Source: WYZ-LMO2 sp038731605 (lineage in GTDB: Archaea > Halobacteriota > Archaeoglobi > Archaeoglobales > Archaeoglobaceae). Taken from it: a stretch of DNA of 64,000 nucleotides. The position numbers were made by a program, and so were the translations under genes. The stretch spans positions 1-64,000 of the forward strand of contig JAVYQP010000001.1 in the NCBI GenBank assembly GCA_038731605.1. Direction: 5' to 3'. The notes beneath the pieces were generated by a model. The model was not told the DNA's origin and searched no databases. It saw only the letters and a program-made list of their open reading frames with translations. The first letter of the stretch is position 1. Every line of letters begins with the position of its first letter. Below are positions 8,028 through 16,788 of this stretch, piece by piece.

Positions 8028-8979
8028 CAGAATACACCTCTATTAGCTCACGAACAGCGCTTCCATAGGATTTAAGCTTTACGAATTTTGGATAGACAGG
8101 CAAGCGCTCTTTCAGTATGAACTCGCTCCCCAAAGACCGCACCAAATCGCTTAACTTTGGCCAAGGGGCTTCGGGGTTTATGTAGTCGGGCGTCACTTCT
8201 GAGATCCCGCCGAGATCGTTTGCACCTGCTTTAAGAAACGGGTAAACGTTCTCGACCAAATTTGGCGGGACTTGGATTGCGACATCTTTTGGAAGAATCT
8301 TTCTTGCGACCTTCACAGTTTCAAGCATCTCCTTTAAACTCGGCTCCCTCCAGTTCTCCATTTTTGTCCCAACCTTAGGTTTGAAGTTCTGGACTATTAC
8401 CTCTTGAATATGCCCAAACTCCTCGTGGATATCTGCGATGACTTCCAAAGAGTAAACTCTGTCGTATTCCTTCTCCCCAATCCCCACAAGGATCCCGGTC
8501 GTGAACGGAATTTGTAGCTTCCCCGCCTCTCTTATCGTCTTTATCCTCTCTTCTGGCTTTTTTCCTGGGCTTTCTGAGTGGCAATCGAGCTCCACAGCCT
8601 GTTCGAGCATCAACCCCAGGCTTGCGTTGTATGGCTTGAGTTTCTCGAGCTCTTCTCTGCTTAGCACCCCAGCGTTTGTGTGCGGTAATAATCGATGGCG
8701 AATTGCGAGTTTGTTCATGTCCACAACGTAGTCTAAAAAGTTCTCGTAACCCCTTTGCTCAAGAAGCCTTCTGAACCCCTTTATCTCGTCAGGCTTTTCG
8801 CCGAATGTAAAAAGCGCCTCTTTTGCATTCTTCGCCTTCAGGAGTAGCGCCTCAACTTCATTTCTGTCCATTAAATTCAGTTTTTCGCTTCTAAAACCGC
8901 AATACCAGCAACGATTCCTGCAGTTCGTTGTCAACGGAAGGAAGACGTTTTTTGAATAGGTTACGATCACAGTCTCCAA
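8002..8979 (-). CDS. cofG: 7,8-didemethyl-8-hydroxy-5-deazariboflavin synthase (FO synthase subunit 1)
   Basis: A 325-residue radical SAM enzyme with the CRNRCWYC cluster motif near residues 20-27 and the C-terminal GANDLGGISEVTPDYINPE block typical of CofG. It cyclises the CofH product to FO, the F420 precursor. It is the first gene of the minus-strand cofG-cofH-nadE run. The start at 8979 is an ATG about 115 bases from the divergent AbrB-PhoU gene, so the gap holds both promoters. Confidence 0.93.
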   Translation of the reverse strand: METVIVTYSKNVFLPLTTNCRNRCWYCGFRSEKLNLMDRNEVEALLLKAKNAKEALFTFGEKPDEIKGFRRLLEQRGYENFLDYVVDMNKLAIRHRLLPHTNAGVLSREELEKLKPYNASLGLMLEQAVELDCHSESPGKKPEERIKTIREAGKLQIPFTTGILVGIGEKEYDRVYSLEVIADIHEEFGHIQEVIVQNFKPKVGTKMENWREPSLKEMLETVKVARKILPKDVAIQVPPNLVENVYPFLKAGANDLGGISEVTPDYINPEAPWPKLSDLVRSLGSEFILKERLPVYPKFVKLKSYGSAVRELIEVYSDENGYAKS

Positions 8980-9097
8980 TTGCCGAGTTACTTAAAAATT
9001 TTCACCTGCATTGCTAATCCAAAGCAACAAGTCTCTTTTTGTATATCAGTTTCAAGGATCGAAAGTTATTTTTACTCCATAGTAGGTCTTTGTATTG

Positions 9098-10072
9098 ATG
9101 GTAGAGGTGCGAAAACTCCAGCTCATAGGTGGTTCGAGCTACATGGTCAGCTTGCCAAAGGACTGGGTCAAGAAGAACAACTTAAAGCAGGGCGACGAAA
9201 TCGTGCTCGACATTGAAAACAGCGTCATCATGCTCTACCCCAAGGGATTTAAGGAGGATATAAGGGTTTCCAAGGTTGAGATCTCAGACCTTAGGAGATA
9301 CGATGAGAAATTCCTGCGAAGGTTCATTTATGCGCTCTACATTCAAGGAGTCGACGAGATCAGAATTGTGGACAAAAAACTCAACCCGAGGTTGGTGGCA
9401 AAGATAAGCGAGATCGTTAAAAGTCTCATAGGCATGGAGATCATTGATGCGAGCGATAAAGTTGTTTTGAAGTGCCTAACTGTGACGGATTTCGACGTCT
9501 ACGGGGTTGTGAGGAGGATGACGCAGATTGTGGTGACAATGATGGAGACTCTGATCGATGCGATTAGGAACAGGGATTTCAGCAGTTTGAGGGAGCTGAA
9601 GAACTTGGAGGACGACACCGATCGGCTATACCTTCTTGCTGTTCGGCAGGAGCATAGGCTTGTAAGAGAGTTCTCGAGTCCAGCTAAGTGGAACGAGCTT
9701 CGCCTAATCTTGGGGATTAGAACTGTTGCGAAGCTGATCGAGGAGATAATAGACAACCTCGAAAACTTCTCAAACTACATCAGAACGGTGGAGAAGGAAG
9801 AAGAGCTTGAAACGATTGAAAAATTCCTTATAGAGCTTTTTGGGGCATTCGAAATTCTCTCGAGAGCTTACTTCAACTCCGAGCTCGAGACTTCGGAGGA
9901 CTCGATTCAACTCTTGGAGGAGATCGAGAATAGAATGCTCAGTAAAATCGACGGCAGTTCGCAGTATAGGCTGAGCCTTGAATCGCTGATGAGCGCATGC
10001 AGACACATGAAATCGATCGGCGAAATAGCTTTGAACAAGTCGGTCAGAGAATCCCTGAAGGCTACAAGCTGA
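9098..10072 (+). CDS. AbrB/SpoVT-type DNA-binding domain fused to PhoU domain
   Basis: A protein of about 324 residues. The first 50 form a swapped-hairpin AbrB DNA-binding domain (GGSSYMVSLPKDWVKKNNL, GDEIVLDI). The rest is a PhoU-type helical bundle with repeated acidic helices (NLEDDTDRLY, REFSSPAKWNEL). Such fusions are common in archaea as probable phosphate regulators. The ATG at 9098 is preferred over an overlapping TTG at 9095; an AT-rich element at 9065-9076 suggests a leaderless start. The similar gene at 11088-12002 sits on the far side of radA next to pstS. Confidence 0.82.
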   Translation: MVEVRKLQLIGGSSYMVSLPKDWVKKNNLKQGDEIVLDIENSVIMLYPKGFKEDIRVSKVEISDLRRYDEKFLRRFIYALYIQGVDEIRIVDKKLNPRLVAKISEIVKSLIGMEIIDASDKVVLKCLTVTDFDVYGVVRRMTQIVVTMMETLIDAIRNRDFSSLRELKNLEDDTDRLYLLAVRQEHRLVREFSSPAKWNELRLILGIRTVAKLIEEIIDNLENFSNYIRTVEKEEELETIEKFLIELFGAFEILSRAYFNSELETSEDSIQLLEEIENRMLSKIDGSSQYRLSLESLMSACRHMKSIGEIALNKSVRESLKATS

Positions 10073-10112
10073 ACAGCAAAAAGCTTAATTCCTTCATGGA
10101 CTATTCTCTTGG

Positions 10113-11087
10113 ATGACAGAAGAAGTTGTTGACCTTGAGGATATCCCAGGCGTTGGACCAGAGACTGCGAAGAAGCTAAGAGAAGCGGGATTTACGACAA
10201 TAGAGGCGATAGCAATCGCATCTCCTGCGGAGATATCGTCTATTGCGGGCATCGGTGAATCGAGTGCGCTAAAGATAATCCAGCACGCAAGGAAAATGGC
10301 GAGCATTGGCGGTTTTGAAAGTGGCGACAGAGTGCTTGAGAGAAGGAGGAACGTGAAAAAGATAACCACGGGGAGCAAAGATCTCGACGCACTTTTCGGT
10401 GGAGGAGTCGAGACTCAAGCGATAACCGAGCTCTTTGGAGAGTTCGGTAGCGGAAAGACCCAGCTTTGTCATCAGCTCGCAGTTAACGTTCAGCTACCCG
10501 AAGAAAAAGGCGGTCTGAATGGTTGTGCAATAGTCATCGACACGGAGAACACTTTTCGTCCAGAAAGAATAATCCAGATGGCGATAGCGAAAAAGCTTGA
10601 TCCAAACGAAGTTCTGAGGAATATCTACGTTGCGCAGGCCTACAACTCCAACCACCAAATGCTCCTCGTCGACAACGCAAAGGAGCTTGCGGAGAAGCTG
10701 AAGAAGGAGGGAAAACAAGTTAGACTGCTCATCGTGGACTCACTGACCTCGCACTTCAGAGCGGAATACGTTGGCAGAGGAACGCTTGCGGACAGACAGC
10801 AGAAGTTAAATAGGCACATGCACGATTTGATGAAGTTCGGCGAACTCTTCAACGCCGCAGTTGTTGTTACGAACCAAGTGATGGCTCGCCCAGATGTTAT
10901 GTTCGGTGATCCGACGAAGCCAGTCGGCGGGCATATCGTCGCACACACTGCGACGTATCGTGTTTACCTGAAGAAGAGCAAAGGCGAACTGAGAATCGCA
11001 AGGCTCGTCGATTCTCCGCATTTGCCAGAGAGCGAAGTCGTTTTCAAGGTAACCGAGCGTGGAATTGAAGATGCGAGCAACAAATAG
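10113..11087 (+). CDS. radA: DNA repair and recombination protein RadA
   Basis: A 324-residue archaeal RecA/Rad51 homologue. The N-terminal helix-hairpin-helix domain (IPGVGPETAKKLREAG, then IAGIGES) is followed by Walker A GEFGSGKTQ near residue 109 and Walker B LLIVDSLTSHF near 205. The L2-region segment VTNQVMARPDVMFGD and C-terminal strand motifs are complete. It forms nucleoprotein filaments on single-stranded DNA for strand exchange. It is the usual length, has an upstream gap of 40 bases, and ends one base before the convergent AbrB-PhoU gene. Confidence 0.96.
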   Translation: MTEEVVDLEDIPGVGPETAKKLREAGFTTIEAIAIASPAEISSIAGIGESSALKIIQHARKMASIGGFESGDRVLERRRNVKKITTGSKDLDALFGGGVETQAITELFGEFGSGKTQLCHQLAVNVQLPEEKGGLNGCAIVIDTENTFRPERIIQMAIAKKLDPNEVLRNIYVAQAYNSNHQMLLVDNAKELAEKLKKEGKQVRLLIVDSLTSHFRAEYVGRGTLADRQQKLNRHMHDLMKFGELFNAAVVVTNQVMARPDVMFGDPTKPVGGHIVAHTATYRVYLKKSKGELRIARLVDSPHLPESEVVFKVTERGIEDASNK

Positions 11088-12002
11088 TTATTCTGCGATT
11101 TTTTCGGACACAGCGAGGTTTATCGCAGTCTCGGCGATGTCTGAGGAGTAGGCTAAAATTCGTTGAAATCCGTCGAGTATCGCTTTTACCAATATAATCT
11201 CCTCTTTTTTGAAATCCATTAGCTTTCTCTGGTGCGAAATGAGATGTTTCCTCAAGGACTCGATCCTTTCGAGAACCTCTTCTGCGAAATTGGAGTCTTT
11301 TTTCAGAAAACTCATGCATGCGGACTTGAAGACATCCGGGATCTCTTCCACAAATCTTAGCTCGAGACTTTTTCCAAGGTTTAGAATGGACTCAGCCATC
11401 AGCTCGATGTGGTCCGCAACTCTTTCGAGCGTTCTGGCAAAAGTTCTCAGAAAAACGTTCTCCTTTGCAAGGCGTAGAATTAGGAAGTGCAATCTATCCA
11501 CTTCATCTTCCCGGGCTATTATCGAGCTTATGACTTCACGCCTGTAGTTGAAAAGGCAACCCACGAGATCCAACAGCATTCCATGGCAGACTCGGAAAAG
11601 CTTCTCCGAGATGTCTTCAAGACTTATCTTGTCTGGATCTATCTGAATGGAGAGTTCGATCTCATTGCCGAGATCCTCAAGCACCTCTGCTCCAATCAAG
11701 AGATCGGAAGCGAATGCAATTGCTCTCCTTTGCTCTTCGTTCGTTATTTTTATCCTCATCACATCGATGCCTGCGAGATAGTGCGCAATTATCCTCCTAA
11801 CTACAGCGTCAAAGCTAAGGTTTTCGCAGAAGACTTCGGCTTTTTTGCTCTCCTTCTCCCTCAAAAAGATTATTATCTTGTCTCTCTCGCTCTTAAGGTA
11901 AACATAATCCCCCTCACGAATCCCAAGGTTTTGGATCCAGCTCTTTGGCAGAGTCAGAATGTAGCTCCCTCTTCCACTCTTGAAGATCTTTCTCGCCTCC
12001 AT
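11088..12002 (-). CDS. AbrB-PhoU fusion regulator, divergent from the pst operon
   Basis: A protein of about 304 residues with an N-terminal AbrB-like domain (GRGSYILTLPKSWIQNLGI, EGDYVYL) and a PhoU helical bundle (REDEVDRLHFLILRLAKE, ARTLERVADHIELMAES). It is related to the gene at 9098. The ATG at 12002 is chosen; a GTG at 12008 is in frame two codons earlier. It is transcribed away from pstS across a 113-base spacer that contains repeated ATGTGAT words. Phosphate-responsive control of pst is a reasonable inference, not shown directly. Confidence 0.82.
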   Translation of the reverse strand: MEARKIFKSGRGSYILTLPKSWIQNLGIREGDYVYLKSERDKIIIFLREKESKKAEVFCENLSFDAVVRRIIAHYLAGIDVMRIKITNEEQRRAIAFASDLLIGAEVLEDLGNEIELSIQIDPDKISLEDISEKLFRVCHGMLLDLVGCLFNYRREVISSIIAREDEVDRLHFLILRLAKENVFLRTFARTLERVADHIELMAESILNLGKSLELRFVEEIPDVFKSACMSFLKKDSNFAEEVLERIESLRKHLISHQRKLMDFKKEEIILVKAILDGFQRILAYSSDIAETAINLAVSEKIAE

Positions 12003-12011
12003 AACCACGAT

Positions 12012-12047
12012 ATGTGATGCATATAAAATATTTTCCGCTCATGTGAT
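12012..12047. promoter_or_regulatory. candidate operator repeats between the AbrB-PhoU gene and pstS
   Basis: ATGTGAT occurs at 12012-12018 and again at 12041-12047, each followed two bases later by AT-rich ATAT/ATG sequence. The first is also inside an ATATG-5-CATAT inverted repeat at 12010-12024. The 29-base spacing puts both copies on a similar face of the helix, between the two divergent starts. Confidence 0.35.
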
Positions 12048-12073
12048 ATATGTTCAAATGAGTTTATATGAGT

Positions 12074-12085
12074 AAAAAATATATC
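12074..12085 (+). promoter_or_regulatory. TATA box of the pst operon
   Basis: AAAAAATATATC lies about 25 bases before the expected transcription start near 12106. The ATG of pstS follows at 12116 behind GGTGATGTGA, a good ribosome-binding stretch. Confidence 0.55.
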
Positions 12086-12115
12086 AAGTTGGACGAAGTT
12101 GACGTGGTGATGTGA

Positions 12116-13186
12116 ATGCGAAAGTGGGCGTTGGCACTCTTAGCACTCGTGCTGTTGTTAGCGGGTTGCGCAACTCAGCCAAGCGGAGAAAAGGAGGTTA
12201 AAAAAGTGAACATATACGGAAGCGGTGCAACCTTTCCAGCACCACAGGTGTATGCATGGATTTCGGAGTTTGAGAAGCAGAGAAAAGATGTAACGGTGGA
12301 ATATGCAAGCAAAGGGTCGGGGGCGGGAATAAACGATTTTAAGCTGAAACTCGTTCACTTTGCCTGCACAGATCCTCCCGCAAAAGAGTCTGAGTGGAGA
12401 GAATTCGAGAAGCTCGGAAAACCCCTGCAGTTCCCATTTATCGTCGGCGCTATAGCGGTTGTTTACAACGTTCCGGGCGTTGAAGAGCTAAGATTAGATG
12501 GCGAGACGCTTGCTAAGATCTTCATGGGCGATATCGAGTTCTGGGACGACGATGCAATAAAAGCGCTGAACCCAGATGCAAGATTACCGCACGAGAAGAT
12601 CATCGTTATCCATCGAAGCGACTCGAGCGGAACGACTGAGATCTTCACGACATATCTTTCGATGATCAGTAAGGATTTCAAACAAAAAGTCGGTGCAGGA
12701 AAACTCGTCGACTGGCCAGTCGATAAACTCGGACGTGGCTATGGTGGAAAGGGCAACGAAGGTGTTTCTGCGATGCTGAAGCAGACGACGTATAGCATTG
12801 CTTACGTTGAGCTCGCCTATGCGTTGCACGAGAAATTCCCGATCGTTAGTCTCAAAAACCAAGCCGGGAAATTCGTGAAGCCCACCGACGAGACGATCTC
12901 TTCAGCTCTCGTTGCAACGAAAGCCTTCGTCCCCGATCCAAGGGAGGGATACAAAGAAAGGGTGGAACAATTCATAAACGCTCCCGGAGATAACAGCTAC
13001 CCAATCGTCGCCTTTAGTCATGTCCTTCTCTGGGAAAGTTATGAGGACAAAGAAGTTGCAAGGGCGGTCAAGGACTTTTGGAAGTGGGCTTTGACAGACG
13101 GGAAGAAACACGTGCTCGAGGGTTACGTAGCGTTGCCAGATGAAGTGGCGAAATTAGCTTTGGATGCGATCGAAAGGATTTCTTAA
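12116..13186 (+). CDS. pstS: phosphate ABC transporter, substrate-binding lipoprotein
   Basis: A 356-residue PstS. It has a lipoprotein signal peptide (residues 1-18, lipobox LAGC), then a type-2 periplasmic binding fold with the phosphate-binding landmarks YGSGATFPAPQ, SKGSGAGI and HRSDSSGTTEIFT. It captures phosphate outside the cytoplasmic membrane for PstCAB. It is the first gene of pstS-pstC-pstA-pstB-phoU-phosphatase. Its length and motif order are normal. Confidence 0.95.
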   Translation: MRKWALALLALVLLLAGCATQPSGEKEVKKVNIYGSGATFPAPQVYAWISEFEKQRKDVTVEYASKGSGAGINDFKLKLVHFACTDPPAKESEWREFEKLGKPLQFPFIVGAIAVVYNVPGVEELRLDGETLAKIFMGDIEFWDDDAIKALNPDARLPHEKIIVIHRSDSSGTTEIFTTYLSMISKDFKQKVGAGKLVDWPVDKLGRGYGGKGNEGVSAMLKQTTYSIAYVELAYALHEKFPIVSLKNQAGKFVKPTDETISSALVATKAFVPDPREGYKERVEQFINAPGDNSYPIVAFSHVLLWESYEDKEVARAVKDFWKWALTDGKKHVLEGYVALPDEVAKLALDAIERIS

Positions 13187-13192
13187 TTTTTC

Positions 13193-14101
13193 GTGATTCG
13201 CATGGACAAGTTCAAACTCCTTCTCCTCCCGGTGTGCGGAACCGTCTTCGGAATTCTCGTGCTCATGCTTCTTGTTTTTGCGGTGAACTCAGCGGAGATT
13301 CTTGCAAGGCAAGGAATCGAGACGTTCACTTCGAACGTTTGGATAGCTTCAGAAATTCCTGAGGAGGAGTTTTACGGTCTTCTCGCCGCGATCTATGGAA
13401 CGCTCTACACCTCAGTCCTCGCAGTCATCATTGCCCTACCGACCTCGATTGCACTCGCAGTGTTCACGATCGACTTCGTCCCACAAAGGCTGAGGGAAGC
13501 CCTCATAATACCCGTCGACATAATGGCTGGGCTTCCCACGGTTTTGTATGGGCTTTGGGGAGTGTTTGTCTTGGCACCACTCGTTGGGAACATCGCACCC
13601 ATTTTATACGAAAAGCTCTCGTTCATACCACTTTTCTCCTACTACAACTTCACGGGCTTCAGCTATCTCACCGCTTCGATCCTCCTCGCAATAATGGTCA
13701 CACCTTTCGCCACTGCGATGATAAGGGAGGCGTATCGAACGATCCCGGCGACATACAGGGAAGCGGTTTATTCGCTCGGTTTGACGAGATACGAAGCGAC
13801 AAAGGTTCTTTTGGGTTACATAAAACCAGCGATCTTAGCGGGAATACTCTTGGCTTTCGGGAGGGCTGTAGGAGAGACGGTTGCAGTGAGCCTTGTTGTT
13901 GGAAACACGTTCAACATCCACCCAAGTTTCTTCGCTCCTGGCTACACGATTTCTTCACTCCTCGCAAATCAATTCGGCAACGCATTCGTTTATCGCTACA
14001 TGCCCTCGGCTTTGTTCTCCGCAGGACTTGTTTTGTTCTTCATCGGTTTGCTCGTGAACATCGCGGGAGTTTTATTGCTCAGGAGGTGGAGGTATGCTTA
14101 G
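13193..14101 (+). CDS. pstC: phosphate ABC transporter, permease PstC
   Basis: A permease of about 300 residues with six predicted membrane helices and the conserved cytoplasmic EAA-type loop EAVYSLGLTRYEATKVLLGYIKP. The GTG at 13193 lies 6 bases after the pstS stop; an ATG three codons later (13202) is an equal alternative. It forms the membrane channel with PstA. The C-terminus overlaps pstA by 8 bases. Confidence 0.93.
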   Translation: MIRMDKFKLLLLPVCGTVFGILVLMLLVFAVNSAEILARQGIETFTSNVWIASEIPEEEFYGLLAAIYGTLYTSVLAVIIALPTSIALAVFTIDFVPQRLREALIIPVDIMAGLPTVLYGLWGVFVLAPLVGNIAPILYEKLSFIPLFSYYNFTGFSYLTASILLAIMVTPFATAMIREAYRTIPATYREAVYSLGLTRYEATKVLLGYIKPAILAGILLAFGRAVGETVAVSLVVGNTFNIHPSFFAPGYTISSLLANQFGNAFVYRYMPSALFSAGLVLFFIGLLVNIAGVLLLRRWRYA

Positions 14102-14927
14102 GAAATTGAAGGAAAGCTTATTCGTCGCATACGTGTGCGTCTTTTCGATCATCGCACTGCTTCCGCTTGCTCATATAGTGTTCACAGTTTTCGCAAACGG
14201 TATTCCCGTGATCCTACGTGCCGGAACAGATTTTCTGACACAGCCCCTCGCTCCTCCAGGGAAAGGTCTCGGCGGAATCTTCCCAGCGATATTTGGGACT
14301 TTTTTGCTCGTCTTTCTATCTTCTCTCATAGGGATCCCCATAGCGATTCTGACTGGAACCTTTATAGCGGAGTATCCAAACAGCGTCCTCAGCAAATCGG
14401 CGAGAGCTTTGCTCACGATCATGCTCGAGTTTCCAACTATCCTCGTCGGACTCTTTGCGATGGCGATCATCGTGATTCCAATGGGTAGTTTTTCAGCGAT
14501 CGCAGCTTCGGTTGCGCTTGCGATAGTTATGCTCCCCTATGTCGCAGCTTACACAGAACAAGCGTTGCGAAACGTTCCCCAGCATTACAAAGAAGGAGCC
14601 TACGCTCTCGGGCTCAGAAGGGCGAGGGTTGTTTTTTCGGTCTCGATGAGGATTGCGAGGAAAGGGGTTGTGACAGGGTTGCTGATCGGGGTTGCAAAGG
14701 TTAGCGGGGAAACAGCACCGCTGATATTCACCGCAGGAAACGCTTGGCGTAGTGTTGGCGGAGTTTTTGAACCTGTTGGAGCGATTCCCCTGTGGATCTA
14801 CTACTTGATCCAACAACCATACGCAAACTACCACGAAATAGCCTGGGGATCCGCTGTTGTTTTGCTAACGCTGTTCTTCGTGATCTTTATACCCTTGAGG
14901 ATCTTAATGAGAGAGGTGAGAGTTTGA
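14094..14927 (+). CDS. pstA: phosphate ABC transporter, permease PstA
   Basis: A 277-residue permease with six hydrophobic segments and the EAA loop KEGAYALGLRRARVVFSV, and the PstA-typical QPLAPPGKGLGGIFPAI segment. It pairs with PstC. It overlaps pstC at its start and pstB at its end (the stop TGA shares two bases with the TTG of pstB), indicating coupled translation. Confidence 0.93.
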   Translation: MLRKLKESLFVAYVCVFSIIALLPLAHIVFTVFANGIPVILRAGTDFLTQPLAPPGKGLGGIFPAIFGTFLLVFLSSLIGIPIAILTGTFIAEYPNSVLSKSARALLTIMLEFPTILVGLFAMAIIVIPMGSFSAIAASVALAIVMLPYVAAYTEQALRNVPQHYKEGAYALGLRRARVVFSVSMRIARKGVVTGLLIGVAKVSGETAPLIFTAGNAWRSVGGVFEPVGAIPLWIYYLIQQPYANYHEIAWGSAVVLLTLFFVIFIPLRILMREVRV

Positions 14928-15676
14928 ACGCCATCGAAACGAGAAATCTGCGGATAAGCTATGGAGAAAACGAAGTCATCAAAGGAATAGATCTCGACAT
15001 TCCGGAGAAGGTTTGCTTTGCGATAATGGGTCCTTCTGGATGCGGAAAGTCTACTCTGCTCAGAGCGTTCAACAGATTGATTGAGCTGAATCCAACTGCA
15101 AAAGTAAGTGGAGAGATAAGGTTTTTCGGGAAAAACATTTATGAGATGAGTGAACACGAGCTGAGGAGGCAGGTAGGCATGGTGTTTCAGATGCCAAATC
15201 CCTTTCCCCACATGAGCATCTTCGAAAACGTTGCCTATGCTGTGAGATGCAACAGAATTGCGAAGTCCAAAAAGGAGTTGAGTGAAATCGTCGAGTGGGC
15301 TTTGAAAAAGAGTGCGCTCTGGGATGAAGTCAAGGACAAGCTTAAAGAAAAGGCGAGCAATTTGAGCGGGGGACAGATGCAAAGACTTTGCATAGCGAGG
15401 GCTTTGGCTTTGAAGCCGAAAGTCCTACTCATGGACGAGCCCACCGCAAATCTGGATCCAATCTCTGCGGGGAAGATAGAGGATCTTATACACGAGCTGA
15501 AGAAAGAGTATACAGTGGTGATCGTTACACATTCACCTTCGCAGGCTTCGAGAGTTGCAGATTACGTTGCTTTTTTGTATTTAGGCAATCTGGTCGAAGT
15601 TGGTAAGCTCGAGGAAGTTTTTGAAAATCCAAAGAACGAGTTGACCGAAAAATTCCTCACGGGGAGGATGGGATGA
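14924..15676 (+). CDS. pstB: phosphate ABC transporter, ATP-binding protein
   Basis: A 250-residue ABC ATPase. Walker A GPSGCGKSTLLRAFNRL lies near residues 38-54, the Q-loop is QMPNPFPHMSIF, the signature is LSGGQMQRL and Walker B is VLLMDEPTANLDP. The TTG start at 14924 overlaps the pstA stop and has GAGGTGA 4 bases upstream; it gives exactly the usual PstB length. A longer frame reaching back to 14792 is only the shadow of pstA. It drives phosphate import. Confidence 0.94.
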   Translation: MNAIETRNLRISYGENEVIKGIDLDIPEKVCFAIMGPSGCGKSTLLRAFNRLIELNPTAKVSGEIRFFGKNIYEMSEHELRRQVGMVFQMPNPFPHMSIFENVAYAVRCNRIAKSKKELSEIVEWALKKSALWDEVKDKLKEKASNLSGGQMQRLCIARALALKPKVLLMDEPTANLDPISAGKIEDLIHELKKEYTVVIVTHSPSQASRVADYVAFLYLGNLVEVGKLEEVFENPKNELTEKFLTGRMG

Positions 15677-16260
15677 AGGCTGTTGAAGAGTTGGAGAGTT
15701 TAAAATCTGAAATTTTTGAGATGCACGAAGTTGCGAAGGAGAGTGTTCGCCTTTGCTTCATTGCAATGAGAGGTCGTAGAGATGTTGTGAAAGAGATTTC
15801 GAAACTTGAAGAGAAGAGCGACAAAATGGAGGCAGAGATTCAAGACCACTGCGCAAGAATCCTCATCAGATTCCATCCTTTTGCAAGGGACTTCCGCTTT
15901 ACGATGTCTGCAATGAGGATGGCTTCTGCGTATGAGAGAATCGTCGACTTGGCTCAAGAAGTAGCGCTCTACGAGTGCGGATTTAGAGAAAAAATTTTCG
16001 AAGCGGAAAATGCTTTGTTGGAGATGTTTGATCTAATCCTTGATGGTTACGAGGACTCGAGAAAGCTACTCGAATTGTCCAAGCTCGACGATGTGGTCGA
16101 TAAAGCCTACATCGAGGCGATGGAGGAAGTCGAGAACAAGTTCGAGAGCGTGGATGAGATCCTTGCGATAAGGCACATAGAGAGGATAGGTGACTTACTC
16201 TGCAAGATAGGCACGAGGCTTTTCTATGCAATCAATGGTAAGTGGGTGTGGATAAGATGA
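15673..16260 (+). CDS. phoU: phosphate transport regulator PhoU
   Basis: A 195-residue two-repeat PhoU helical bundle without a DNA-binding domain, unlike the two AbrB fusions nearby. The acidic, metal-binding-type segment KLEEKSDKMEAEI and the second repeat ERIVDLAQEVALYE are visible. PhoU proteins restrain Pst transport and phosphate signalling. It overlaps pstB by 4 bases and the next gene by 4 bases (ATGA). Confidence 0.92.
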   Translation: MKAVEELESLKSEIFEMHEVAKESVRLCFIAMRGRRDVVKEISKLEEKSDKMEAEIQDHCARILIRFHPFARDFRFTMSAMRMASAYERIVDLAQEVALYECGFREKIFEAENALLEMFDLILDGYEDSRKLLELSKLDDVVDKAYIEAMEEVENKFESVDEILAIRHIERIGDLLCKIGTRLFYAINGKWVWIR

Positions 16261-16646
16261 AAGTCCTTTTCGTTTGCATTCGAAACACCGCAAGGAGCGT
16301 TATTGCGGAGGCGATTTTCAACAGCGTCGCAAAGATTTGGAGAGCCGAGAGCGCTGGGATTGAGAAAGCCGAGAAGATAGACGAAAATGTGGCGGAGTTT
16401 TTAAGGAGGAGAGGTCTGAAGCCAAAGGACAAGCCGAGGAGCATCGACGAAGTAAATCTCGAGGACTACGATTTGATCGTCACGGTCTGCGAGGAGAGCA
16501 GTTGCGTTGTTTTGCCGACTTCGAAGAAAACGATCTCTTGGCACATAGAAGACGTTGCGGGTAAGGATTTTGCGACAATCGAGAAAGCATTCAACGAGAT
16601 AAAAGAGAAAGTCGAGGGGCTCGTGAGGGAATTGGAAGGAAGTTAA
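16257..16646 (+). CDS. low-molecular-weight phosphatase family protein (arsenate reductase-like)
   Basis: A 129-residue protein with the phosphate loop CIRNTARSVIAEA (C-x5-R-S) at residues 7-19 and a late DIEDVAGKD aspartate loop. The family covers thioredoxin-linked arsenate reductases and protein tyrosine phosphatases. A second cysteine pair region (VTVCEESSCVV) resembles the ArsC arrangement. The ATG overlaps the phoU stop, so it is the last gene of the pst operon. The P-loop reads C-I-R-N where C-x-G-N is typical, so activity should not be assumed. An earlier in-frame GTG at 16242 is less likely. Confidence 0.8.
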   Translation: MKVLFVCIRNTARSVIAEAIFNSVAKIWRAESAGIEKAEKIDENVAEFLRRRGLKPKDKPRSIDEVNLEDYDLIVTVCEESSCVVLPTSKKTISWHIEDVAGKDFATIEKAFNEIKEKVEGLVRELEGS

Positions 16647-16788
16647 TAGCTTTGGGGTGTTTATAGAATAGAGAGTTCAATTTGTCTAACGTTTTCTGCA
16701 AGTTCTTCAAAAGATGGTAATCGTACGTCTTATTGGGATTAGTTGAAACCCCGGCGATCCTCAACACAGAAAATTATTTCGTCTCTGC

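Noticed and set aside
16647..16788. 142-base spacer before the EVE gene
   Set aside because: AT-rich, no frame, no clear stem-loop and no flanking direct repeat that would mark an insertion was found by eye.
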